A stretch of 53,897 bases of DNA from an uncultured Caryophanales bacterium. GTDB lineage: Bacteria > Bacillota_I > Bacilli_A > RF39 > UBA660. Location: NCBI GenBank assembly GCA_946412015.1, contig CAMKGA010000008.1, positions 1 through 53,897 on the forward strand. The letters are read 5' to 3'. Positions within the stretch are counted from its first letter, which is position 1, and each line of letters opens with the position of its first letter. Both the position numbers and the translations under genes were made by a program. This document shows, piece by piece, positions 36,159-44,219 of this stretch. Below the pieces are notes generated by a model. It had not been told where the DNA came from. It worked only from the letters and a program-made list of their open reading frames with translations, and made no database searches.

Positions 36159-36187
36159 ATTTTATAATGAATCTTATTTTATGTCAA
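36159..36187 (-). promoter_or_regulatory. promoter of the membrane protein and 78-residue gene
   Basis: Minus strand TTGACA (36187-36182), 17-bp spacer, TAAAAT (36164-36159), 22 bp upstream of the start codon with GGAGG between. Confidence 0.75.
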
Positions 36188-36243
36188 CAATGTTTTACAT
36201 ATTATATACATAAAACCTATAATAAATAAAACAATAAATAGCA

Positions 36244-36279
36244 ATAAAATTAAAAGGGATAAATTCATTATCTATCCCT
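36244..36279 (-). terminator. terminator downstream of a 52-residue fragment
   Basis: Minus strand AGGGATA ... TATCCCT with an 11-base loop, then TTTTAATTTTA. It follows the 36293-36451 fragment. Confidence 0.6.
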
Positions 36280-36292
36280 CGTTAATCTATTG

Positions 36293-36451
36293 CTATAATT
36301 CATACTCCTCCAGAGAATATTTATGCAAAACTTCTTTTCTAGCAAGTTCTAATCCATGACTCAAAGTAATACTATTAACAATTTGTTCTCTAGTTAATTC
36401 TAAAGCATCTAAAGTATCATCTAATTCAATTAATAAACATGACCTTTTCAT
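36293..36451 (-). pseudogene. 52-residue gene fragment, unrecognised
   Basis: Reads M-K-R-S-C-L-L-I-E-L-D-D-T-L-D-A-L-E-L and continues with L-T-R-E-Q-I-V-N-S-I and H-G-L-E-L-A-R-K-E-V. The composition and well-formed helices look like a true protein end, and a terminator follows, but there is no ribosome site: the sequence abuts an oppositely oriented fragment two bases away. It is probably the 3' end of a gene cut by rearrangement. I cannot name the family. Confidence 0.4.
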
Positions 36452-36452
36452 A

Positions 36453-36677
36453 GAAAAAGATAAATTAGATGAATTTATAAAAACTCAAAAAAGATACAAT
36501 GAGGATACACAACTTATATTAGAAACAAAGGCACAACAAACAAAATATTTAAAATTAATGAAAAATTTATTACAATCTAATCCTGAGGCAACAATAGAAT
36601 TATTACAAGGAGAATTAGATGAGTTAAGATTTAATTCAAGAAAGGATATTAAAAGATTAGTATTAAAAAAGAAGTAA
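36453..36677 (+). pseudogene. plus-strand coiled-coil gene fragment
   Basis: An open plus-strand frame with no clear start that ends at TAA 36675-36677. It encodes about 74 residues of charged helix (E-K-D-K-L-D-E-F-I-K-T-Q-K-R-Y-N, later P-E-A-T-I-E-L-L-Q-G-E-L-D-E-L). It is head-to-head with a minus-strand fragment, which marks a rearrangement joint. The long minus-strand frame across the same bases is its antisense shadow and has poor composition. Confidence 0.4.
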
Positions 36678-37002
36678 AAATCGTAACACATTTTGTTGTG
36701 AAGCAATGAAAGTATTGGCAGATTTTTATAAATTTATTTTCATTATAAAGTTTTGAAAATAAATAATTCTATTTTATTGAAATTCAAAAACAAACATAAT
36801 TATTTCTTGAAATATACTATTAAAGAAGGTATATGATTTCCTATTTTCTCATCTATTAGTTCCATGTAGAGCAAAAGTCGTAGATATCTACGACTTTTTG
36901 TTATGATGTGATAAACATCATTCACTAAATTCTTTTTAGCATGTTTTTTTATTATTGATTATCATTCCCATTTACATTTCTAAACTACTATTTAGTATTT
37001 GA
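36678..37002. other. non-coding stretch between fragment and GNAT gene
   Basis: 325 bp, AT-rich, no credible gene. It holds only the strong palindrome listed separately. The sequence resembles decayed coding DNA but I cannot assign a source. Confidence 0.5.
36873..36898. terminator. perfect palindromic terminator-like hairpin
   Basis: AAAAGTCGTAGATATCTACGACTTTT is a 26-base perfect palindrome in which the stem arms end in A and T runs, so it could terminate in either direction. There is no intact plus-strand gene just upstream; on the minus strand it is 104 bp past the GNAT gene stop codon. Confidence 0.6.
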
Positions 37003-37572
37003 TTATATCTTTTTATTTGTTTCTTCTTCTAATTCTTTTGGATTTGTTTTACACTCATATTGTACTAGACCACCATCTAATTCTTTTATTAATCTTCCTC
37101 CATATCTTTCTACTAATTTTATGGATGCTATATTGTCTTTATGAATTATCGGATAAAAACATTCTATACCATTATTATATAATATTTGAGATAATAAATT
37201 TAAAGCTTCATATAAATAATGATTTCCTCTATATTCTTCATATATTAATCCACCGACAGATTCTTTACTATAAAAACCTATTTGTCCAACTTTGGTATTA
37301 GTTCCATGCAATAAAATATAGTACTCACCAAATTTTCCGCCTTTGTGTATATTTTTCTTTAAATCTATTTTATCATTACTAGCATCTGGATTTTTTGTCA
37401 TAATTATTGCTTCATCTATTTTATATATTTCTTCTTCAAGTTCTTCTGTCATATCTAAAACGCTAGAATACTCATCATCATCATAATCTAGAACATCTAA
37501 CTCTTCACCTAATTGTTCTAGTTTTAATTCAATTTTTTTTCTTAATTCATATAATTTATTTAATTCTTCCAT
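37003..37572 (-). CDS. GNAT-family N-acetyltransferase with coiled N-terminus
   Basis: 189 residues. The N-terminal ~65 residues are a charged coiled coil (E-E-L-N-K-L-Y-E-L-R-K-K). The rest looks like a GNAT acetyl-CoA transferase: the strand V-G-Q-I-G-F, the acetyl-CoA loop region Y-E-E-Y-R-G-N-H-Y-L-Y-E-A-L, and the closing I-A-S-I-K-L-V-E-R-Y-G-G. The R/Q-x-x-G-x-G/A loop is degenerate. The substrate is unknown. The start is supported by GAGG seven bases upstream. It stands alone, flanked by remnants. Confidence 0.7.
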   Translation of the reverse strand: MEELNKLYELRKKIELKLEQLGEELDVLDYDDDEYSSVLDMTEELEEEIYKIDEAIIMTKNPDASNDKIDLKKNIHKGGKFGEYYILLHGTNTKVGQIGFYSKESVGGLIYEEYRGNHYLYEALNLLSQILYNNGIECFYPIIHKDNIASIKLVERYGGRLIKELDGGLVQYECKTNPKELEEETNKKI

Positions 37573-37743
37573 ATTTACCTCATTTCCTATTTTTTCATTT
37601 TCTTCCTAATCTATATTTCGAGTTTTACATTGAAAAAGTATAGCATCTTTTCCAAAGAAAACTATTTTTTTTGTTAAAAGTTATTAGTTTATATTTCAAA
37701 AAAACATTTTTTCTATTTCACTCATAAATAATTCTTCTTTTAT

Positions 37744-38089
37744 CTAAATTTTCTTCATATAATAAATTGAATAGTTTTCAAATCCGTGTTTATTATAAAG
37801 ACTAACCGCAGGTATATTATTTTCAAAAGCATTTAATTTTATATATTTAACACCTTTCTTTTTTGATGCTTTACTAAACTCTTCGATTAGTTTTGAACCT
37901 ACTTCATTGTTTCTGTATTTTTCATCTACACATAAATGATCTAGATACAACACCTTCTCTTTATAATAAATACTCTCTATTATATGTCCTTACTATATTA
38001 TTATCAAAAACTTTTTCAGCATCAAATAATTGTTTGTACAAATTAATTACATCTTTATAATCATTTATATTGACTTTTCTTATATTCAC
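37744..38089 (-). pseudogene. frameshifted GNAT acetyltransferase
   Basis: A GTG start at 38089 with GGTGAT upstream opens an N-terminal GNAT segment (V-N-I-R-K-V-N-I-N-D-Y-K-D-V) that stops at TAA 37961. In another frame the C-terminal half continues (K-V-L-Y-L-D-H-L-C-V-D-E-K-Y-R, then N-N-E-V-G-S-K-L-I-E-E-F and S-L-Y-N-K-H-G-F). The two halves join with one frameshift near 37970. The total is only about 115 residues against the usual 140-150, so some central sequence may also be lost. Probably dead, unless the shift is an assembly error. Confidence 0.65.
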
Positions 38090-38401
38090 ATTATCACCTC
38101 TAATCTAATTGTTATATCTATTTTTATCATTTGTTTTAAATTAAATAACTCCAAAATAAATCTAAACTAAACTTGAATAATCTTTTCATCAAATATAAAT
38201 TCCTTAACTTATATATCAATTATACCATATTTAAATAAAAATTGGTATTTTTTTTACAAAAACTACCAATTTAGTCTTACAATCGCTTATTTCTTATAAA
38301 AACTGAAATTTAACTTTTCATTTGACTATATACTATTTAATATTTGATTGTTTTTGAAAGTGCACAATTAATGTGCACTTTACTTAGAATTTAACGTCTT
38401 C
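38090..38401. other. non-coding stretch with a 9-bp inverted repeat
   Basis: 312 bp without a credible gene. The one notable element is AAAGTGCAC/GTGCACTTT (38357-38365 and 38373-38381, 7-base loop), just beyond the stop codon of the methyltransferase-like gene. It lacks a T-tract, so it may be an mRNA-stabilising hairpin or an operator rather than a terminator. Confidence 0.5.
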
Positions 38402-39100
38402 TTATTTAACACCAATTATTTCATAATAATACTTATGCACTAATCTTGTATTTTTCTTTTTTGCAAATATATGGCCAACTCTATGCTCATGATTTTTCTT
38501 ATGATATGAACGTCCTTTATGATTAGTACAGTGATCATTTTCTACGATAGATATTATGTTCCAAATTTTTGGATCAAAATAACCTTGCATTTCTCCTTTT
38601 CTTAAATATTGATTCCTAGAAAAATTACTAATATCAGATTCTTTTTTAGCCATATGATAAAAAATATAAATATATCCATCATTCTTAACTGATGATAATA
38701 GCTTTCTTATTTTCCTTTTCATAGGAATTTTTTTATTATGTTTTTCATGTAAAGAACGATAGCAATATACAAAATCATATTTTTCAGAAACTCTTGTTTC
38801 ATAAAAATTTTTAATTCTTATTTCTATTTTATCTTTTACTTTATTATAATCTTTTCTATTTGTTATAGGTGTAATATTTATATTATCTACTATACCACCA
38901 TTTATATATACTCCATTTGGTTCATACATTACTACTTTTGATCCATGATTAGCAAAAGGTAACATATGAAGACCATCTTTATCATCTATAACGAGTGTTT
39001 TAAAATTGCCATTTTTTTTATTATTTAATAATTTCATATATTCATAACTAGTTCTTTGGGCATTACCAAAAACACTTCCAACATCAATTTTTCTTATCAT
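38402..39100 (-). CDS. divergent SAM-dependent methyltransferase-like protein
   Basis: About 232 residues from the ATG at 39100 (GGAGG five bases upstream); a TTG twelve bases earlier is less likely. The strand-loop L-V-I-D-D-K-D-G-L-H-M-L-P-F-A resembles class I methyltransferase motif I with its glycines partly replaced. V-V-M-Y-E-P-N would hold the acidic residue at the end of strand 2, and Y-D-F-V-Y-C-Y-R-S-L-H looks like motif IV, followed by V-K-N-D-G-Y-I-Y-I-F. The C-terminus is His/Lys-rich. Substrate unknown, possibly a nucleic acid. With motif I degenerate, activity is uncertain. Confidence 0.5.
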   Translation of the reverse strand: MIRKIDVGSVFGNAQRTSYEYMKLLNNKKNGNFKTLVIDDKDGLHMLPFANHGSKVVMYEPNGVYINGGIVDNINITPITNRKDYNKVKDKIEIRIKNFYETRVSEKYDFVYCYRSLHEKHNKKIPMKRKIRKLLSSVKNDGYIYIFYHMAKKESDISNFSRNQYLRKGEMQGYFDPKIWNIISIVENDHCTNHKGRSYHKKNHEHRVGHIFAKKKNTRLVHKYYYEIIGVK

Positions 39101-39108
39101 TTTATCCT

Positions 39109-39133
39109 CCAAAAATAAGTGAGGTATTTTTGG
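39109..39133 (-). promoter_or_regulatory. leader hairpin overlapping the ribosome-binding site
   Basis: Minus strand CCAAAAATA-CCTCACT-TATTTTTGG: a 9-bp perfect stem whose last two G form half of the GGAGG ribosome site of the methyltransferase-like gene. Folding would hide the site, so translation may be structure-controlled. A terminator reading is also possible but the T-run is inside the stem. Confidence 0.45.
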
Positions 39134-39394
39134 TATTGCTCAAATCAACTTCTTTGCAGTAATGGTAAAATTACCCCTATTTTTATCTGCAAAATTTTGT
39201 ATTTTTTTAATATTTTTGTTAATTTTATCATTTTTTTACAATTTTTAATTTTTATCAAACTCCCTAAACCCTTTATAAATAAAGGATTTCTTTCTTTGTC
39301 GTAATCAGTTACCTAGCAGGATTTACCCCTTAGCCCTTTTAGAGTTATAAAAAAATAAAGGGTTACACATACTTTTGTTATAACATTTAAGGTA
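39134..39394. other. non-coding stretch
   Basis: About 260 bp of T-rich sequence between the methyltransferase leader and the recombinase remnant. No reading frame with protein-like composition and no strong hairpin. Confidence 0.4.
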
Positions 39395-40004
39395 TTAAAT
39401 TAACTTACTGGCTATATTAGTAAGTTCCTTAAACTTAAAAAATACTTTAACTTCTTTTTCATTACCATTATCATATACAACAATTCTACTAATCAAATTT
39501 TTAATAGTACTCCTAGATGGAGTTTTTAATTTCATAAAATTTTCTACTGCTTCACGACATTTAGTAAATTATTTTTCTTCCCGCTTATCAGAAAATATTT
39601 TTAATTTTTTTCTATTTCTTCTTTTTTAATTTTTAATTGTCCTAATTCTTTTTCATGATTATCTGATAGACTTTTATATACATCAATAGATATAATTCTT
39701 TCTAATTTATCATTATATAAATTAGAAAGAATATTTATCTTTTTTTTATATCATTATCTATTTGATTTAGTTCCTTTTGCATCTCATCTATATCACGATT
39801 ATATACATATACTGAATCTTCAACTAAGTTTCTAATATCATAATGCTTAATAAACTCCTCACCTATTTCATTTAAAAAATTAATTATATCTTTTTCTAAA
39901 GGATTCTTTAAATGAATTTCAATAGTAGATTTAGTATTATTGCCATTATCTATCTCTAAATGAAATACTTCATGTAAGTAGGTATTTATCTGCCATTTCA
40001 CCAT
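39395..40004 (-). pseudogene. remnant of a large serine recombinase (C-terminal part)
   Basis: The decayed 3' end of an integrase-type gene. Read across at least one frameshift, the minus strand gives N-P-L-E-K-D-I-I-N-F-L, a coiled region (E-M-Q-K-E-L-N-Q-I-D-N-D-I-K-K), L-Y-N-D-K-L-E-R-I-I-S-I-D-V-Y-K-S-L-S, then R-S-T-I-K-N-L-I-S-R-I-V-V-Y-D-N-G and F-F-K-F-K-E-L. The order coiled coil, 'D-K-L-x-x-x-I-S-x-x-x-Y', late basic strand is that of large serine recombinases from integrative elements. The catalytic N-terminal domain is absent. The reading frame breaks near 39735 and again near 39570. Confidence 0.5.
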
Positions 40005-40112
40005 ATATAAATATTTATTTCTTTCATAACTCTTATTGGTTCATCTAAGATAGATAAATCATAGCCATTAACTAAATTTCTTTCTTTTAATTCATTTTAT
40101 AACTTAGTTAAT

Positions 40113-40389
40113 TCATGACATATAGATCAATATTTTTTTAATACCTTCAAGACAATCTTCGTTGTGTATCTTATTTATTTGCAAATTTATGATTCCATTA
40201 ATAAAAAAGTTAGGACATATATCCCAGCTTTGCCTTGTTAAATATTCATAATCAATATTTAATATATTATTTAATTTATATAAATAAATACTACTAACAT
40301 TTCTTATCTTATCATTTTCCATCTTGCTAAGTGTAGAGATAGAAATATTAGAAAGTTCTTGTAAAGTTAAACTAGTTTTTAATCTCGCT
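40113..40389 (-). pseudogene. XRE-type helix-turn-helix regulator fragment
   Basis: An open frame of about 92 codons lacking a proper start. The first part, L-T-L-Q-E-L-S-N-I-S-I-S-T-L-S-K-M-E-N, fits the recognition helices of an XRE/Cro repressor, followed by Y-L-Y-K-L-N-N-I-L-N-I-D-Y-E-Y-L. It is interrupted by a stop codon just upstream of the HTH. Such regulators often flank integrases, which fits the adjacent recombinase remnant. Confidence 0.5.
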
Positions 40390-40725
40390 TATTTTAATAT
40401 TTTTCCACTTTTATTCAAGAACAAAAGCAACATTATAGTTGCTACATAAATTATGGATCTAAATAATATACTGCAAATTTAAAAAATGATAAATATGTTA
40501 CTAACTCAAGATGGATATTATCAAATGAATTAATGTTTACTATCAATTTAGTGTAGAGTTGGACGCAATTGCTGAAAAAATCATCTACACTAATAACATA
40601 TTTTTATCTAAATAAAAAAAACATAAGTTACAAAACCTATGTATTTAACAGATAATTCTTTAATAAAACAATATAATAAAAATATTTGGATTTTTAAAAT
40701 TTATCTATAAAAAAATTTTTTTACG
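40390..40725. other. non-coding debris between mobile-element remnants
   Basis: About 335 bp with only short interrupted frames on both strands. Nothing assignable. Confidence 0.4.
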
Positions 40726-41356
40726 CTAACGCAGAACATTATAAAATTCTCTTTTTTTCACTACTACAATTAATTTATATAAATCATATTCGTAAAGACA
40801 GCTATTTATTTTTTCTCTAACTTCTATATTTTGAAACTCTTTTATACCACATCTTGCATAAGATAATATTTTACCTATGCCTCTAGATACTTGACTTAGA
40901 TATAATACTACATTATTTCTAAATAGTTTTCTTTTTTCAATTATTTTTATCGTAAGTAATTTTCTATCTATTTCTTCTACTAATTTGCTTAATAATCTCA
41001 TAACAAGTCTTAATAATAAGTTCAAATTATTAATTGATTTCAATGTTCTTACTCGCATATTTTCAAAATCATACTTTTGTTTTTTATTCTAAAGTATTCC
41101 TCAATTCTCTATCTTGAAAAATATAATCTTACTATATACACTTATTGACTGCTTTTACTTTTTTGTAAGTATAACAGACTCACATACATGATAACCTGAA
41201 ACAACCTCCTTATTTTGACTAAAAGTATCTGTTACTTAGTCTAAATCTTCAAAATTCTTACCATATTTTGCTATATCTGAATCATCAAATAAAGTAATTG
41301 GATTTTCTTTTGGAAACTTTTTTCTCATTTCTTTACAAATTTTACCGAAACTCAAA
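40726..41356 (-). pseudogene. IS4-family transposase remnant
   Basis: The minus strand encodes, with internal stops and frameshifts, parts of a DDE transposase: I-T-L-F-D-D-S-D-I-A-K-Y-G-K-N-F-E (with the first catalytic Asp), V-V-S-G-Y-H-V-C-E-S-V-I-L, then after a gap K-K-Q-K-Y-D-F-E-N-M-R-V-R-T-L-K-S-I-N-N-L-N-L, the C-terminal block of IS4-type enzymes. The N-terminus and much of the centre, including the second Asp, are missing. No terminal inverted repeats are clear. It abuts the 3' end of ftsW. Confidence 0.65.
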
Positions 41357-41357
41357 A

Positions 41358-42437
41358 TTATTCTCTACTTATATTAAGCAAAATCCCCATGCTTGACATG
41401 CTGATAAGTAAACTAGAACCTCCATAAGATAAAAAAGGTAATGTTACTCCTGTTACTGGAATAAGTCCCACTACAACCATCAAATTCATAAGTGCTTGAA
41501 ATGAAAATTGAAATGTTATTCCAAATGCTAGATACTTTGAAAATAAATTATTTGCTTTTATACTTATATTAAAACAAGATATTATAATAATTAAAAACAA
41601 AACAGTAACAATAATTACACCAAGAAATCCAAATTCTTCTGAAATAATTGAAAAAATAAAATCTGTTTGTGGTTCAGGTAAATAAAAATGCTTTTGAATA
41701 GAATTACCAAAACCCATGCCAAATAAACCAGCTGGTCCTATTGCGTACATACTCTGAATTATTTGAAATCCACTACCTAATGGATCTTTCCAGGGATCTA
41801 CAAATGATAGAATTCTTGCTAATCTATATGGAGCAATTATTATCAATCCTATTACGCCAGCTACACCAATTAAACCAACTTTTAAAAAGAATTTTAAACT
41901 TACTCCTCCAACAAATAGAAGACCTATAATAGACATAACAAGTATTGTACCTGTTCCAAAATCAGGTTGAAGCATTATTATGAAAAAAATTAATAATGTA
42001 ATACCTAATATAGGTAATACGCCTTTTTTTATATTTTTAATCTCATTTTCATTATTAGATAAATATTTTGATGTAAAAATAATTAATCCTATTTTTGCAG
42101 CCTCTGATGGTTGTATTCCAAATGGTCCTATTCCAAACCAGCTACGTGAACCATTTCTAATGCTACCAATACCTGGTATTAAAACTAGAATAAGCAAAAT
42201 AAAACAAACTAATAATATTTTATTAGAATTTTTATAATACCATTTATAATCTAATTTACTAAACAAATACAATAATATTAATCCAATTAAAAAGAATAAG
42301 GACTGATTTTTAACATATTTTAAAGGATCATTATATTTATATTCAGCCCATATATAAGATGCAGAGTATATCATTATAATTCCAAATATAGATATAATTA
42401 TAATACTAATTAATAGTACTGTATTAATTTTTTTCAT
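41358..42437 (-). CDS. ftsW: FtsW/RodA-family peptidoglycan polymerase
   Basis: Lipid II glycosyltransferase of the SEDS family, about 359 residues, polytopic. Signature loops are intact: R-S-W-F-G-I-G-P-F-G-I-Q-P-S-E, Q-P-D-F-G-T-G-T, P-E-P-Q-T-D-F-I-F-S-I-I-S-E-E-F-G and T-L-P-F-L-S-Y-G-G-S-S-L. I start it at the ATG 42437 (M-K-K-I-N-T-V-L-L-I), which overlaps the mraY stop as ATGA, and not 54 bases earlier inside mraY. Pairing with mraY favours FtsW (division) over RodA. It ends next to an IS remnant, so any downstream cluster partner has been lost or moved. Confidence 0.88.
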   Translation of the reverse strand: MKKINTVLLISIIIISIFGIIMIYSASYIWAEYKYNDPLKYVKNQSLFFLIGLILLYLFSKLDYKWYYKNSNKILLVCFILLILVLIPGIGSIRNGSRSWFGIGPFGIQPSEAAKIGLIIFTSKYLSNNENEIKNIKKGVLPILGITLLIFFIIMLQPDFGTGTILVMSIIGLLFVGGVSLKFFLKVGLIGVAGVIGLIIIAPYRLARILSFVDPWKDPLGSGFQIIQSMYAIGPAGLFGMGFGNSIQKHFYLPEPQTDFIFSIISEEFGFLGVIIVTVLFLIIIISCFNISIKANNLFSKYLAFGITFQFSFQALMNLMVVVGLIPVTGVTLPFLSYGGSSLLISMSSMGILLNISRE

Positions 42438-43426
42438 AAAAAAGCCCCCAATGATAAAGCTATTAAGGATGCAATTAAACCTATAAGCCAAAATGACTTT
42501 ACTATATCAGCCTCTTTATAACCTTTTTTTTCAAAAGAATGATGAATTGGTGTCATTAAAAATAATCTTTTATGAGTTAATTTGTAGTAAAATCTTTGAA
42601 TAACACAAGTTAATGTTTCAACTACAAAAACTATTCCTATTAAAACAAGTAAAAATTCGTATCTTGTTAGAATTGCAACCGCACCTAGTGTTGCACCTAA
42701 AGCAAGAGATCCTGTATCTCCCATAAAAATTTTAGCAGGATTAATATTAAACATTAAAAAACCAAATAATGAACCACTTATGATAAAACAAGTATATGCA
42801 ATCTCTTTATAACCAGATAACCATGGAGTATTATAAGTAATTATTCCAAATGTTATAAATGCAATTAAAGAAAGGCCACCTGCAAGTCCATCTAATCCAT
42901 CAGTTAGGTTAACAGCATTACTACTTGCAACTAATATAAATAAAATAAATATTCCATAATACCAGCTAATATTAATTTTTAAATTTAAAATACGAATCCA
43001 AATAAATGGTTCATTTCTTGCTGATAAAAATAAATAAAAAAATATTATGGCTATTAGCATTTGAAATATAAATTTACTTTTTTCACTAAGACCTTTATTA
43101 TTGTTTTTCTTTACTATTAAAAAATCATCAACAAAACCAATAAATGAATAACTAAAGAAAGTAAAAAAAACAATAATTAAATTATATGTAATAGTTATTT
43201 TATTTAAAATATAAAAGATAGTAATACATATTAATAAAGTAATTGAAAATATCAATCCTCCCATTGTTGGAGTTTTTACTTTATCTTTATGTCTTTGTTC
43301 TAAATATATACTAAGCCTTTGATTAATATTATTTTTAGTTAAAACTTTTACTACTACTTTTCCTACTAGAAAAGATATTATATACGAAAATAGAATTATT
43401 GATATTATATTAGTTATATTATTCAT
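42434..43426 (-). CDS. mraY: phospho-N-acetylmuramoyl-pentapeptide-transferase
   Basis: Transfers phospho-MurNAc-pentapeptide from UDP to undecaprenyl phosphate, giving lipid I at the inner face of the membrane. 330 residues, about ten membrane helices, normal length. Family motifs: K-T-P-T-M-G-G, F-V-D-D-F (catalytic Asp pair), N-L-T-D-G-L-D-G-L-A-G-G, F-M-G-D-T-G-S-L-A-L-G and T-P-I-H-H-S-F-E (nucleotide-binding His cluster). It is followed by ftsW in ATGA overlap. A terminator from the upstream gene lies in its leader, leaving little room for a separate promoter, so partial read-through may supply it. Confidence 0.95.
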   Translation of the reverse strand: MNNITNIISIILFSYIISFLVGKVVVKVLTKNNINQRLSIYLEQRHKDKVKTPTMGGLIFSITLLICITIFYILNKITITYNLIIVFFTFFSYSFIGFVDDFLIVKKNNNKGLSEKSKFIFQMLIAIIFFYLFLSARNEPFIWIRILNLKINISWYYGIFILFILVASSNAVNLTDGLDGLAGGLSLIAFITFGIITYNTPWLSGYKEIAYTCFIISGSLFGFLMFNINPAKIFMGDTGSLALGATLGAVAILTRYEFLLVLIGIVFVVETLTCVIQRFYYKLTHKRLFLMTPIHHSFEKKGYKEADIVKSFWLIGLIASLIALSLGAFL

Positions 43427-43454
43427 AAGTCCTCCTATTTAATTTTATGCAAAT

Positions 43455-43485
43455 AAAAAAAATTTTAACTTTTAAAGTTAAAATT
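43455..43485 (-). terminator. terminator after the 244-residue membrane-anchored gene
   Basis: AATTTTAACTTT-T-AAAGTTAAAATT, a near-perfect palindrome followed on the minus strand by a run of T. It overlaps the upstream gene's stop codon. Confidence 0.7.
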
Positions 43486-44219
43486 TATTCAATTACCATA
43501 TCAGATAAAGTAACATTTCTTTTAAATTTCTTCCATACATAATTACCATTTTCATAGTTAAAAGTAAATTCATATTTATATGATCTAAAATAATTTTTTA
43601 AAGCTGCATCTTTTGCTTCATTTAAAGTTTTATAATCTCCAATTTTATAATTCATATCCTTATCAATAAACAAACTATAATCTTTTTCATTTTTTACTAT
43701 CATAAGTGCTTCTGCATTCATATTAATAATGCTACCATTTGCTTCTACTTTATTCCAATTTACCATAATTATTCTATTATTTTCAGTATTATTTCTATAC
43801 AAAACTTGTTCAGTACTATTATATGATAACGTTGTTGGATTAACATTATAAATACATTCATCATCAGATAAGAAATTATATGTGTTAAAATCATTAATTG
43901 AAAAATTAATTGTAGCATTAGAGCCAAGTACTTTTTTTATGCTGTTTAAAATATTACTTTTACTATATCCTTTAGTATTCTGTATGATTTTATCTTTTTT
44001 AAAACTTTCCATATCAAATAAAAGAGAAATTTTACAATTATCAGATATATTGTTCATATTGTCGTACTCATCTAAAGATAAATAAAAGAAAGTATTAGAT
44101 ATTGTTTTTTTTATATTAGAGTATTTATCTTTACGATTATTAATTAATATTATTAAAAATGTAAGAATTATAAGAATTATTGTTGATATTATTATATATT
44201 TAATATTCTTATTTTTCAT
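43485..44219 (-). CDS. membrane-anchored hypothetical protein
   Basis: 244 residues: a basic N-terminus, one membrane helix (about residues 9-26), then an extracellular alpha/beta domain with no recognised family. It has several Asn-rich turns and a late W-K-K-F-K-R. Its ATG overlaps the stop codon of the dockerin protein (4 bp), so it is made together with that exported protein and may be its assembly or anchoring partner. Its function is unknown. Confidence 0.65.
   Translation of the reverse strand: MKNKNIKYIIISTIILIILTFLIILINNRKDKYSNIKKTISNTFFYLSLDEYDNMNNISDNCKISLLFDMESFKKDKIIQNTKGYSKSNILNSIKKVLGSNATINFSINDFNTYNFLSDDECIYNVNPTTLSYNSTEQVLYRNNTENNRIIMVNWNKVEANGSIINMNAEALMIVKNEKDYSLFIDKDMNYKIGDYKTLNEAKDAALKNYFRSYKYEFTFNYENGNYVWKKFKRNVTLSDMVIE

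Noticed and set aside
36485-36706. 73-residue minus-strand open frame
   Set aside because: It is antisense to a plus-strand coiled-coil fragment with better codon and residue composition, and has no ribosome site.
39735-40004. An intact 89-residue protein gene
   Set aside because: The frame continues as serine-recombinase-like sequence past its stop codon after a frameshift, so it is a fragment of a larger broken gene.
42438-42491. 18-residue N-terminal extension of FtsW
   Set aside because: It lies inside mraY. The ATG at 42437 gives the usual ATGA overlap and the normal FtsW start.
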